From assembly GCA_023512835.1 (NCBI GenBank), contig CM042085.1, positions 36,286,324-36,350,323 on the forward strand: a stretch of DNA of 64,000 nucleotides, given 5' to 3'. The notes beneath the pieces are model-generated. The model did not search any database, was not told the origin of the DNA, and saw only the letters and a list, made by a program, of their open reading frames with translations. Below, in pieces: positions 12,531 to 24,900 of the stretch. The position numbers and the translations under genes were made by a program. The DNA comes from Taxillus chinensis. Taxonomy: Eukaryota; Streptophyta; Magnoliopsida; Santalales; Loranthaceae. Numbering within the stretch: the first letter of the stretch is position 1; the number at the start of each line of letters is the position of its first letter.

Positions 12531-12721
12531 ATCAAGTGTATAAAACGAACGATAAAAGGTGATTTAAGAATAAGGAAGAGATGCAAAATCACGTTCACGT
12601 CGACAAATTTCTTTATAAGAATAAGGCGAGAGATGCAAAGAATAAAGAATAAGTGAAGTAAGAACACTCATTGATGAAGAGAAGTTTAAATAGGTGTACA
12701 ATTGAAAATGAAGTACATGTA
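12531..12721 (-). other. end of the post-pol region of element E
   Basis: Contiguous with 28701 if A1 and its ATGT(A/G) target duplication are removed. On the minus strand it is a T-rich stretch resembling the sequence after the last ORF of A1 (about 24960-25130). No motif can be assigned. This placement is inferred from insertion bookkeeping. Confidence 0.4.
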
Positions 12722-14497
12722 TGTTGGGAATATAAGATTTGATGAAAGTGCCCAAAATATAGTCTAAGTCCGGAGACTCGAAGAACCGAAGGTCGTAGGG
12801 TCAAAGAGTCGTAGTTCATAGAAAAAGCGTAATAGAACGTATTGGCAAGAGACTCGTAGACTAGTAGAGTCTGAGAGCTCAAGGCGAAATAGTGACAGAA
12901 CATTACGACTCGTAGATCCGAGTCGAAGGTCTTAGAGTCATAGTACGGAAAAGAGAGGGTTATTGCAAGCGTCGATAAGTTCGGAGACTCGTAGAGTCGA
13001 AGAATTCTAAAAACGATGACCAATCTTCTAAATGACTGTAGACTCACGTCAGTAGAGAACCTGGAGTCACTAAAAACACTTAAGTCGATTAATACAACTT
13101 AAATTGCCACTAGACTCGTAGAGTCATAAGAGTCGAAAGCTTTCGAACATCGTTAAGAAAACGGGACTCGTAGACTCGTAGACTCAAAGGATACGATTAC
13201 TATAAAGAATTGCCAAACTTCCGGATCCGGAGATCGATGGGCGAGAGTTATAGCTAAAGGGTCGTAACCATACGAAGACTCGGTTCATGAGCATGTCCGA
13301 GAAGACTAAGGAAGAGAAGCGAAGTCAAAGACTCGTAGACTCGAAGGAGTTTCGGAGCAACTTAGTCAAATAAAGTGTGCGGGAGATTCGAAGGTCGTAG
13401 ACTCACGAGCTAGGGTCGTAGACTCGTGGCTATAATAATAGGTAGATTAGGCGGACTACGAAGAAGTCGCTCTACGCGCTTCGAAGAGTCGAAACTCGTA
13501 GAGTCATAGACTACGCAGTCGTGAGACTTGAGATAATAAGTGACACAAAAGACTAATCCAACCTGAACTCTGGCCTTGAAGACTCGAAGATATGAGTCGT
13601 AGACTCGCGAAACACTATAAAGCACAGGCAAACCTTGTACACTTCCCACGAGTTCTTAACCGAATCTTTGAGTCACCAAACCTCGGCATCTACCTTGAGG
13701 GGGACTTACAACCCTAAACATAGTCAACAGCAATATCGTCGACTAGGGTTTGTCAGAAAAACTGACGTCCCAGCGATTGAGCGCATTTAATGACACATTA
13801 ATTGCTGCCAACTACCATCCATGGATGAACATCCAAGATCGATTGCATGCCAAATACGCACTTATGGGCATCGATTTGCAAATCGGAAGCGGATCAACCA
13901 TCCCGACATTCCGCATTTTCGGGTGGTGGGAAGTCGATCTATCGGGATGGACAACATGGCGCACGAAGCACTTTAATCTTAAAAATATATCTATCACACA
14001 CTTAAAGACAAAATCAAGAGTTTAACCTCTCTCTCAAAAGAAACACACAAACACAAGATAATGGTTCGACATACCAGAATAATCTTTAGTAGAACCAGCG
14101 AGAGTTCCAACGGAAAAGAAAGTGACTTTGAGAGAATCCTTCAAGTGTTGTGCGCGCCGTTGAACCAAGAACAAGAGCAATCCATCTGATCATCAGAACC
14201 TCTTGTTCATCAAGATCTAGCACTTTCATTAAGTCTAATCTCTGTGTTGTTTTCCACACGTCGATCTATCATAACCACCACTTTCACACCTGAGATCATT
14301 GAGAAAGAAGCATTAACTTTCATCTCATTTTTGTCTCGATAGTTCATCATCACTCACATTATTGCTCACAATACTTACCGTCGTCTCTCCATAAATACTT
14401 CCATCATAGTTATCCATAGAAGAATCGGAAACCAGATGATACAGCTTCCAGGAAGAAAGTCTATTACCCCCTGTCCGGACTCACTTTGGGACCTACA
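12722..14497 (+). repeat. 5' LTR of A1
   Basis: Begins TGTTGGGAATATA and ends TTTGGGACCTACA, 1776 bp. From about 12760 to 13650 it is studded with GACTC and GAGTC pentamers, often as GACTCGTAGAGTC-like units. The last part carries TCACTTTGGGACC, which is shared with A2, A3 and the 3' LTR. Confidence 0.9.
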
Positions 14498-14499
14498 AT

Positions 14500-14511
14500 T
14501 GGTATCGAGTA
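14500..14511 (+). promoter_or_regulatory. primer binding site of A1
   Basis: TGGTATCGAGTA lies two bases after the LTR end. It is an iMet-type site with changes after TGGTATC. Confidence 0.7.
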
Positions 14512-14538
14512 GTTCCATAACTCCGTAGAGATCCCTAA

Positions 14539-15700
14539 ATGGCCGACATGGATTCCAGTGTGCGGCTCCAACTCCCGAGCAAGCTCCAGTTCTTATTGAG
14601 GAACTTGAAGCGGTCGTGCTCCGAGAAGAAGGAGCGACCAGAGACCGAAGCGAGAAGAACCGAGCACCGACAACAAGAAAGAACAAAAGACTTCTACGAC
14701 GTTACGCAGCTCGTCCTCCCGATACCATGTGCACACACGTTTTCCAAATGGAAAGCGAGGATGAGAGCACACCAGACATGCTCGACACGTATCTCCGGGA
14801 AACAATAAAGAACGGACCTTTCACTCCAAATATTATGCGAGAGGTCGGTTAATGACAAAAGATCCAGGATAGTTGGTCTACGGTGGAGCGAGAGGAAAGT
14901 AAATCTCGGCCTGAAGGCAAAAGCCATACTTTTCTCTGCACTCGATGATGACATGTTCACGAATGTGCGAGGATCTTGAGGCCCGCTAAAGAGGTATGGG
15001 ACAAGCTTTATCTCATTTACGAGGTATGGAGTCATTGGACGATGTCATAAAAGGTTCACGGTCGATTCAATGGATGAAGACTTATAATGTTGAGATCTCT
15101 CGGAAGGACAAGAATGACAAGTTTACGAGATCTACCCCTTGAGACTACTGATAAAGACATCGGCCATCCGTCGGTGAAGGAATGGAAGACTTGTGCCTTG
15201 GAAGCACTTTACGGGGGACCTCAAGACATTTGAGATGCAAAAAAAGAACTTGAGGCATTTGAGAACCCTTCCAAGAAAAAGGAGAAGTTTGTTGCCTTTA
15301 AAGGTTTCTTGAATCAAGGGAACTATCTTGTGAAGAAGAAGAAGATGAAGGCCAGAAGAAGCTTGACTCAAATAGTGCCTTAGATCGAAGAGGTGGCGTT
15401 TTTGATCAAGAAGCTGAAGAGAAGGGGAACTATAGAAGGAAAGCAAGACGGTCATCCTCTTCTTTCTCAAGGGAAAGGATAAGGAGAAGTTACCAATCGC
15501 ATCTGTGACAAGCCCGACCACTTCCTTGCTGATTGTTATAAGCTGAAGAGGAGAAAAAGGAGGCAGGCGAGCGAAGAAGAAGACCAAAGGCTCCTCAGCG
15601 GGAAGGATGACAAGAGGAAGAAGGCCCTTGTCACTAACAAGTTTAACGGTGGCGAGGAGGAAGAGGAATCTTCGAAGATGAGAAGAAAGAGAAAGGTCTA
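14539..15700 (+). pseudogene. gag: gag of A1, broken
   Basis: Opens with ATG GCC GAC at 14539, the same start context as the gag genes of A2 and B. Readable pieces include FSKWKARMRAH (about 14740-14770) and DTYLRETIKNGPFT, typical of the N-terminal part of copia Gag. A degenerate zinc knuckle near 15500 reads IC-DKPDHFLADC, with the first cysteine lost. Acidic and lysine-rich segments follow. At least three frameshifts are needed to read these in order. The role would be particle formation and RNA packaging. Confidence 0.7.
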
Positions 15701-17009
15701 ATATGCTTCATGGATGATCACTCTCCTCCCCTCAAGGTAAGAACTTATGAACAACTCTATATTGAATATGAAGACACCTATAGAGCACTTAAAGAAATAG
15801 AGGAACAATTTCTCCCTATGAAAGCGACAAAGAGAGATCTTATTCTAAACCTGAACAACTTTCATGTGAATATAGAGACTCTATAGATAATTATGAAATA
15901 ACGAGATAGAAGGTTAAGAGGTGAATTGAGTGAGATGAGAAGCACACACGATGATCTTTTGGACAAAGCGGGACAACTAAAAATGGCTAATAGAGACATG
16001 ACAGGCTTGAAAGGAACTAGCTAAAACTACGACAAAGCTCGGAAAGAAAGACAAATCGATCAAAAGTGGCAAGATTACACTGAAATTACAGCTCACTTTA
16101 GGGCCACTCCAGGATGTTAAGGTCTAGCCTTAGGTCTAGGTTTCTCAACGGACCAAATAGCCAAGGCCCCGAGACTTACCTGTGCGGACCAAGTGTCTTG
16201 TCAGCTTTGTTCCTGTGGCGGTGTGCTCCTTGATTATGGAAAGGAGGTACCAATGGCTATTGCTAGTCCACCCAAACCCGTAACACCCGAACTTCAAAGA
16301 CCACAAGTCTTTGTTGCATCTCGGGACAGTGATGCGGTAGTTGCTAAGATAAGCGCGAACAGAACCTTGATCAACTTGTCCTCTACATCCCAATGCAAGG
16401 GTAAGGGTGTAGTTATTCCAGAGATAAAACCAAGTAGACACACTACTACATTTGAGACTGGTTCATCCGGCAAAGCTGCTACCTTCCAGCCTAAGTTTGT
16501 CTCACGGTGGTAGAGTTAAGAACGGTCTAGGATATGTGAGAAAATTTAGGAAACCTCTTACACTCGGCCAAAACCCTTGAGACAGAGTGTTGACCCAAAC
16601 TGTCAAATGCCCCATCTGTTGTGAAGTTGGGACACCTCTCTATCGGTCGCAGTTCTACCCGAGTATCTTAGGAAGGGGGTTGCCCTGAATTAGGGTAAAC
16701 CTTAAACAACTGAATTTCTCTAAAAAACTGCGGGCGAACAACTCGATAGGAAGAAACCATCCGGGCACACCTGAGCTATCCATTGAAAGGACTTAAAGAC
16801 TAAACTCTGTGAAGAAAATTGTCAAATCTGTGCCTACTAAGGTTGCCAAAGATAACAATAAGGAAGGAAAACATGCAGGAAAGTCGAAGATCAATCCTGC
16901 TAACAAATCCAATAAAAGGATCACATAGTTAGCATGGAAAGTTAAATCTGCCTCTTCTTATTGGAAACCTAAATTATCAAATGCAGCTTTCACTTACCCC
17001 AAAGCCCGA
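15701..17009 (+). other. gag-protease spacer of A1
   Basis: Stop-rich sequence between gag and protease. One longer plus frame (16193-16513) includes a lysine/proline-rich segment (ASPPKPVTPELQRP) but no known domain. Parts match 5150-6600 of A2 in reverse. Confidence 0.5.
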
Positions 17010-17640
17010 TCTTAATTGGGCCCCCAAGACTTAGTTGCTCATTGTGCGAAGCAGTACCGGAAGCTTAAAGCGACCACCGAAATAAAATATCAATTCCAGC
17101 CGGTGGTATCTTCCATGATGCATTACGTACATGATGATGATGCCTCTTTATTGAGTGAGGTGAGGGGAGGTCACAACTTCATCTATCACTTTAGGGGATA
17201 ATAAAAAGGGTAAGATTGTTGGTATGGGTACTCTCTCTCAATGGTTCTTTCGATTGGGAATGTATTCGTTGTTAGTCTTAAACATAACCTTTAGCATAAG
17301 TCAATTGTGTGACAAGGGTTATGAAGTTGTGTTCACTAAATACACCTGCATGATTATGGACCTGTCTCCAAAGAGGTGAAGCTAAATGGGCATAGACAAG
17401 GCAATGTCTACAAGTTGGTCTTTGGTAATGCTCAATCTACTGAACCAATTTGTTTTTTGTCCAAAGCTTCACTCCGACATTAGTTGGTTGTGGCACAAGA
17501 GATTTGGCCATTTAAACTTTAAGACTATGTCTAAACTGGCATCTCTTGATTTGGTTGAGGGCTTACCCAAGCATGTTTATGAGAAAAGAACACTTGTAGG
17601 GATTATTTGGGTAGCGAGGTTAAACATTCCTTTAAGAGTG
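17010..17640 (+). pseudogene. pol: protease remnant and gag-pre-integrase of A1
   Basis: 17110-17240 reads DASLLSEVRGG then NKKGKIVGMGTLS, the downstream half of a copia aspartic protease. The DSG(C/A)S active site expected just before it is replaced by HYVHDDD. 17280-17640 is the gag-pre-integrase domain, with SQLCDKGYEV and then SWLWHKRFGHLNFKTMSKL. Frameshifts interrupt both parts. The protease would cut the Gag-Pol polyprotein. Confidence 0.75.
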
Positions 17641-17674
17641 TAGATAAAACCTCGAATCACCTGACCACTCGAAC

Positions 17675-18355
17675 TTCCGCACATGGACCTATGTGGACCA
17701 ATAAATGTGTCTTCCTTTATCGGTGCACGATACTTTCTTGCGGTAGTAGATGACTATCTAGATACACATGGGTCATGTTTCTCAAAAACAAAGCGAAACA
17801 TTTGAGAATCTTGTTGAACTCTTGATTGGGTCCAAATGTTAAAGTCTTCTATTAAGTACATTCGCGTGTATCGTGGCAAGGAATTTGAATTTTCCGATAT
17901 GTTAGAGTTTTATCTTGAACATGGTATCCGACATAATTTTTCAGCACCAAGAACTCCACAACAAAATGGAGTGGTGAAGAGAAGAATCGAACATTAGTTG
18001 GAACGACTAGAACCATGTTGACAAGAGCTCGGTTCCCAAAATCCCTATGGGCTGAAGCTGCTTGCCTTTGTTATGTACAAAATGAACTCTAATTAACAAA
18101 TGAGCCATGAAAACACCCTATGAGTTATGGAAAGGAAGGAGAACAAACATTTGTCACCTAAGGATCTTGGGTGTACTTCTTTACATACGAACAATGGCAA
18201 GGATTACTTGAACAAGTTTGATGCCAAATCGGATGATGGATATCTTGTTGGATACTCCATGACTAACAAGGCTTATCGTGTATTTAATAGAAGAACCAAA
18301 GTTGTTGAAGAATCTATTCATGTTTCTTTTGATGAGACTAACCATGGAATGTAGA
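17675..18355 (+). pseudogene. pol: integrase of A1, active site altered
   Basis: The rve core can be followed: the first Asp is in HMDLCGP (about 17690), then FLAVVDDY, a second block YIRVYRGKEFEF (about 17860) and TPQQNGVVKR (about 17955). In the family these blocks read R-S-D-H-G and NGV-(A/V)-ERKNR. Here the second Asp is Tyr and the catalytic Glu is Lys, so two of the three D,D-35-E residues are gone. The C-terminal part (18127-18354) keeps YLVGYSMTNKAYRVFN, the usual post-core segment. The enzyme would insert cDNA into the genome. Confidence 0.8.
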
Positions 18356-20310
18356 AAGGAGATCAAAATGTAAATGAAGTGCGGGACATTGTCTTCGTAG
18401 AAGACCAAGACACGAGATAATCCCACCACAACGAAACAATGGGAGATGCACCTGAACTCGATGAACAAAGAGCTAAATCGGTTACGGCGGAACCAAGTCA
18501 AAAAATCAGCGAAGAAAATCATGACTCAACATTCAACTATTTAGACTCTTGCCCCTACCAGCCTAGAGAACTGACATTGAGCAATTGGGCATTCATCATG
18601 AAGAAAGAGAATATCTTCCAAAGGCGAAGAAGGTTAAAGGACCACCCATTCGAGGCCCGTAGTGGAGATCTCTTTACGAGAGTTAAAACAAGGGGTTGCC
18701 ACACTCCCATGAAAATCAGTATATGTGTTTCTATCACAAGTGGAGCCAAAGTCGATTGATGATGCAATTCAGGATCACCATTGGATTGATGAGATGCAAG
18801 AAGAATTAAATCGGTTCAAAAGAGAGAAAGTGTGGGAGTTAGTCATCAGCCCGGATCACGGCAAGTCAATGGCGTGAAATGGATATTCGAAACAAGCTCG
18901 ATGCTTGATGGTGTTGTAATCATAAACAAGGCGGAGGCCCGGTTGCAAAAGGATACGAGACAAGAACAAGGAATCGACTATGATGAAACCTTTGCACCGA
19001 GTTTCCAGACCGAGGCCATTCGCATGTTCTTAGCATATGCGGCATTCAAGGACTTCAAGTTTATCAGATGGATGTCAAGAGTGCCTTCTTGAATGGAGAC
19101 CTCAAAGAAGAAGTCTATGTCGAACAACCACCCGGATTTCCGAGCCAAACCAAGAGCACGCAGTATACAAGCGAAGAAGGCTCTTTATGGACTAAAACAA
19201 GCTCCCGGACGTGGTATGAAACTCTTATCGGCATTTCCCGATCAAGAACAAGTTCGAAAAGGCAAAATTGACCCCCTGCTTGTTTCTCAAGGAAGAAAAG
19301 GATCACCTTTGATAGTCCAAATTTATGGGGATGACATCATTTTCGGATCGGGGACAAAAAGCAATGTGAAGACTTCTCTATCTAATGAAAATTGAATATG
19401 AAATGAGTATGATGGGAGAACTCTCATTCTTCCTTGGATTGGAGGTCAAGCGGTTAGAGGATGGGATTTTATTAGTGAAACCAAATATCCAAAGGAGATC
19501 TTGAAGAAGTTTAAGATGACTAATGTGACACACATGAAAACTCCCATTCTTACAAATGCCAAACTAGATATGGATGAAGCGGGCAAGAGGTGGATATCTC
19601 AGAATACAAAAGCATGATTAGATCCTTGTTGTACATGACGACAAAGCAGGACTGACATAATGTTTGCAACATGCATCCATGCGAGATACTAAGCTAATCC
19701 CAAGGAATCCCACTTGTCACATGTCAAGAGGATTATGCGGTATCTGAAGGGACCGAGAATTTGGGACTATGGTATCTAAGAGAGTTTGATTTCAAATTGA
19801 GAGGATATTCGGATGTAAACTTTGCCGGATGCACGATTGATAGAAAGAGCACAAGTGAAACATGCCAACTTCTTGGCAGCAGACTTGTATCCTGGTTTAG
19901 AAAGAAATAGAATTCGGTTTTAACCTCAGCGATTAGTGAATATATTCTCACGAGAATATTATGCTCGGTTGCTTTGGATGGCCGATCAACTTCGGACTAT
20001 GGGTTTAACCTGAAGGTCGTGCCTCTATATCGTGACAATACAAGCGCCATTGCAATCTCCAACAATCTGTTATGTATCCCAAAACCAAGCACATTGAGGT
20101 CGACATCACTTCATACGTGACCATGTCTTGCTGAAGAAAGGCGTTCTCCAGGAGTATATATCCCGCGATGACCAACTTGCCGACATATTCACCAAACCCT
20201 TTGCAAGAATCAGGTTCAATGAACCCGACAAAACTTGGCATGTTAGATTTAAATTCATAAATCTCCTGACATGTCTTGTGTTTCATTTCAACCTAATTAC
20301 CTATGCATGA
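18356..20310 (+). pseudogene. pol: reverse transcriptase and RNase H of A1
   Basis: RT blocks in order: VNGVKWIFE (18860), [10 protein letters not shown] (18970), [24 protein letters not shown] (19068-19140, read in pieces), [11 protein letters not shown], and the catalytic motif YGDDIIFGS (about 19323), where the copia consensus is YVDD. RNase H follows: GYSDVNFAGC (19802), YRDNTSAIAISN (20030) and RDDQLADIFTKPF (20165). Several frameshifts and stops split the region. It would synthesise cDNA from the element RNA. Confidence 0.85.
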
Positions 20311-21910
20311 ACATAAGTAGGACATTGTTAATATTGTTTATGTCTCTATGAAAATTAGTAATGACTAAGTATGATTAATGCATGTCTCTTCTTGGGAAAT
20401 TGACAAATCACATGGATGAAACTTGCCACCTCTGAACTGGTTCAAGTCTTTTGTGCGACCTGTCATGAATGCTCAAGTCTTGGAGTGAAATGAGTGCGAT
20501 TCTCTTTATGTTTAAATTAAATGATATTCCTATTACTTATCATTTTCATTCCGGCGAATATCACTGTGGCATTGCATTCATTAACTAGCGAAGCTGTTGT
20601 ATCTCATGAATGCTTTTGGCTTGCACGGAAAGGATCCTCAATTATTTAATGCTCAAAGGATGGCGAGACTATAGTATTTGAGAATCATAAAAAGCCTATT
20701 ACTTAAAAAGAGCCACTACCTTTCACTAGAAAAAGGCAAGGTGAAAAAGGCAAAATGATAATAGACAATAGATTATTGCCTATCTCTTATTCCCTCAATT
20801 GTGTCTTTGTTAGAGTAATAGTTGAATAGTTGGAGATAAAATTGTATGATCATGTGATTCAAAAAGATACTCTGTTGAGCTCTGTCCATGTAAAAAGGCT
20901 CATGAATAAACCGAAAATTGGTGCTCCACAAAAGAAAAGAGACAACTCACCACAGACAACCCGAATGATTAAACTCCAAACTCCACCTATCTTTGTGTTG
21001 TAAATTAGACAAGCTAGAGTGTGTGTTCTGATTCTCAATAGGGCCATATTGTCTCTCAAGTCATCTATGCTGAACTAAAAATCATTGTTGGCTCGGGGTT
21101 GCGGTAAGATTTGGTTGACCATGAGTTTACCAAAGAGTGTAATTCTAGTTTAAAGTCATGCTCACATCTTGATCCAGAGTGAGAGGGTGAAGCCTCCGTT
21201 GAGTGAGTTTTGTTAAATATGTGAGGAGACTCTAAATTCATGATTGGGGTGTTGCACTTGATAAACCATGGTTTCTCTTGGATGCTATGTTGACATAGTG
21301 ATCATTTTACGGCACAAGATGTAGTGTGATGAAGTACTTAGTCGATTCTAAGGTAAATGGAGAGGTGAATGGTAGTAATGCGTGACAATACATGTAAACC
21401 AGGTATTACGGTTGAAAGAAATCATGTTCGGGCATGTAATTTCAATTCCACTCACAACACTTGTTCATCATGCATAATATTACGAGAATTATAATATGCA
21501 TCACATGTGTGTTGTTAAGTGTTGAAAAAAGTCGAGAGAAATCCACCTTCGCTGAATTCGTAGTGAACTTAAGCAAACTGCATCGAAGAATTGGTTGGAT
21601 CGAAGACTGCGCTTGAAGCCTTGAAGGTCGAAGCCTCGAAGCATCCTAAATGCGGCCCCGTAGAGTCGCGGTCAAAGGATCGAAGCGAGACGGATTACGT
21701 TACTCCTTCACTCGAGCATCGCAGACACGTCATCACGTCACTATGCACTTAAAATCCAAAACATGCCGACTTAAGGAGTGACGTGGACTTTTCACTTGAG
21801 TATTCCAACGAGTGGATCCGAGATGATAAAGGAGGGGGTCGGAGAAGAGAACACGGACCACGAAGACGAACCGATAGAGTGTGTGACTTCTACGGTACAC
21901 TTCTCAACTC
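20311..21910 (+). other. post-pol spacer of A1
   Basis: 1.6 kb between the end of RNase H and the TATA box of the extra ORF. No protein domain recognised. The stretch 21590-21720 is rich in TCGAAG/CGAAGCC words like the family A LTR. A purine run GGAGGGGGTCGG occurs at about 21831. Confidence 0.5.
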
Positions 21911-22088
21911 ATATATAAGTCAGCGATAGAGACGGAGCCCATAGGTATGTTCGTCGTTTTCACACTCGAACCCCAACCCTAGAGCTCTCTATTTCTCTCT
22001 CTTCGATTCTCTCTCTTTCTCTCTCCACGACCACCTTCGAACCTTACAATCTCTCTCTACAAGTGTCTCTTTCTCTCTTACAAGCTCC
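21910..22088 (+). promoter_or_regulatory. putative internal promoter and leader before the third ORF of A1
   Basis: CATATATAAG (21910-21919) is a good TATA box. It is followed by a long CT-rich leader (about 21975-22085) and an ATG at 22089. Elements E and B carry the same arrangement in front of their matching ORF. An own promoter for a post-pol ORF would fit a separate transcript. This is inferred from sequence only. Confidence 0.45.
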
Positions 22089-24900
22089 ATGGCAGGTCCA
22101 AGCTCATCTATGGCCGACGATCTACGCAATATTATCCGGGATTCATCATCAATTGGGAAGCCATAGGCGAGCGAAAAGTCTAGTTGGATAAATTCGAGTC
22201 GCCTTGATGATACTAGTATTGCATTTGTGCGCTCGGGGATGCAAGACTTGTTGATAGAAGATGTCTCGAAATTTTATGAGACCATGATATTCCTGGAGAC
22301 GACATTGTGGGAATGGTACACGGAGTGGAGATTCGAGTCTGCGCGAAATGCTCTAAATACACTTCCACTCCCGAAAGGTAACTTTGACCCTCTTCCTAGT
22401 CTCTCCGGAGAAGAGTGTAAGTGTTTTCTTGGGTATTCCAATCCCCGAGGAAGCAAGGTCGGGGAGCCCTGAAGATTGGGTTTCCAGGCCGGGCTCGCGA
22501 CTCTCATAGTTCCCGGACGGTGCCTACTATGTAAGAAGGCTGCTCATGACTCGCATGCCATGAGCAGATGAGGATCATGTGTAGTGTTCTACGGGGAAGA
22601 CGAGTAGGCGGGGAACTCGGATACACACCATGATCACCAAATTCCTAAGGTTCTGCACCGCGTATTTTGCAACGGACCTACGGTGTCACTACCGACCAAA
22701 TACATTTTCAAAAGCATCTATGAGGATGGTCGGCTAGAGATCGGAGTCGATGAAGAGGCCTGGTTCAAGTACGAGAAGTCATACAACGGACACGACCAAC
22801 TGCGTACGAGCCCGACTCGCGTACCATGATGGCCGGTCCGTGTCCCGCGAGACTTACAGGGGCTCTCTACGTCCACCGCAACAATACATATAGGTGAAGT
22901 GGTGGAGAAAATTGCCCAAAACTCTTCTCCCCAATGGTTCTACACCTGAGGAGGCCCCTTTGCTGAGGCTGCCCAAGGATCTGCGAAATTAGAGAACACG
23001 TAGATGGAGGGCAGACACCACCACAGGGAAACCCTAGTGGATAGGGTACGACACACATTGCTGAGCTCTCTAGGGAGTGCGAGATAGAAGATTTCTATAT
23101 GGAATATGCCAAGGCTCAATATGACCCCCGCCGGGTGCGAAAGGCATGGATCGCCTTTGGTGAGCGGATGGTAGATAGAGACCGTATGATTAATTGGTTA
23201 GTTGAGCGGGGTCTAGTAAGAAGAGACCCGTGGAAGCCATATCGATGGTTGCCCCGTCTCCCGTCATGGTGGACTCACCTGCCACATCCACTCCTCATGA
23301 TCTTGAGATGGTACCAATTCTCATGGAAGAAGAAGCGAGAAGAAGAAGAAGAAAGCCACAGGTCTGCTGCGACCGGTGACTCCGATGCGGGAGCTGTCCC
23401 CGAGGTTCTGAGGCTGTGGAAAAGGTGCGAGATGGCCACACCATCTGCACTGTAATTCCTCAAGTGGCCACTCAAGTGAGGAGTTCGCGCCAATATCCCA
23501 ATGGCTATCCCGATTACCGGTTGTGTCTCACTCCACGTTCCCCAACGGCCGAAGAGTCGATCTTACGGCAAGCAAGGTCATTGAGAAGCTGATTTCCTCT
23601 AGCATCCTTAAAACATCGATATCTCGGCTTTTGAAGAATGGCCCGGCTGCTATGGAATCGGGTATGGAAGAGGTACGCACTCAGTTGAGTTATCGGGTAC
23701 GCTAGACAAGGTGCGACAAGAAATGACATCTCACACGTGTGAACACCGATGGGTTTAGACATGCGGAGGAACAACTGTGAAGACCTTAAAGGTGCTTACG
23801 GAGACAATACAACGGACTCGGTACAACTCACAGGAGCTATTCTTTACGAATGTCATCGTCTTGCCGGTGGGGAAATATCTCTCCATATCAAATACACTCC
23901 ACGACCATACGGCCGGCACACTGAACTGTAGATACTCCACGACCGGCGGTGCCTTCCCGAGTCCTCACCACCTCCGTCTCTGCCACGCATGCGTGGGCGA
24001 AAGTGTGCACATAGAACCCTTTGTCATCACAAATTCGATGATGATGATGATGTGCACATTAGAATATGCATGAAGAAGCGACTGCCCCGGCCAACCATCT
24101 TCTTCCCACCCGGCTGGTCCCTCAACTACTGTCAAATGCGGTGAGTACACCATGCACCTTCACCCTCACCCAAACCTTCCCTTCTACCACCAACCAACAA
24201 CTCATCCCTCCGCGCCTTTGTAACAGCGGAGGCACCTCGGCTGAACTTGCTTTCAATACCTATGTTGTTGGGGATACCCTTGCACGGATGTGTGGCTACG
24301 AAGCCTTCTTCAGCTGTCCGGACTTATGTCGGTTGTTGCACGACGGTGAAGAAATGGATAATATTAAGATGACACAATTTATCTTCGCCCAAAAGTCTTA
24401 TCGGCGAAGCTTCCTCTCCCACGTTCGTCGCGATACCCGCGTGGACTCTGTGTTTGCCTGGGCTCGGCTCATGATGATGCCTCATTAATTGAGCTATTCG
24501 GGGTCAGCGATATGAGAACTCCTTCCATCCATGGGGACAGAGGTGCGACCATGTGCTCATCCTACTTTATCAACTTCCCTCTCTTGGTTTCTCCTCGACC
24601 TAGATTTCAAGAACTAGAGGAAAGTCATATTTGACTCAAAGCCTACCACTTTATTACTCCATCCAGCGGGGAACAACTTTGAGAATTCAATCGCACCCTC
24701 ACAAGAGTCATGCGGGGATATTCGCATGGGTGCGGTGGATATCCTCTTTCCAAAGCCAATGGAGATCACTCGAGTCAAGCAAGGAGTTCTACCCAGGATG
24801 ATGCTCATAGTGGCGTGGCTTCTATGTGTGCCACTATATTCACATCCTCGACCACCACCGGCTTCTTGCCCTCGTGCTTGAATTTGATCGGGTAAGCGGT
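22089..24900 (+). pseudogene. third (post-pol) ORF of A1 with C48-like C-terminus, broken
   Basis: Starts ATGGCAGG at 22089. N-terminal domain: LIEDVSKFYETM (about 22250) and following residues match the same place in E and B. A CLLCKKAAHDSH motif (C-x2-C-x4-H) is at about 22530. TKYIFKSIYEDGRLEI (about 22697) is shared with E, as are KAWIAFGERMV (23140) and the segment at 24270-24390 (GDTLARMCGYE, MTQFIFAQ). The C-terminal part resembles a Ulp1/SENP protease: SWFLLDLDFKN (about 24583), IFDSKPT (24630), then TQDDAHSGVASMC (24790-24828), where Ser stands in the Cys position. Many stops and shifts make it a pseudogene. Function unknown; earlier literature on such elements calls post-pol ORFs env-like. 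Confidence 0.6.
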
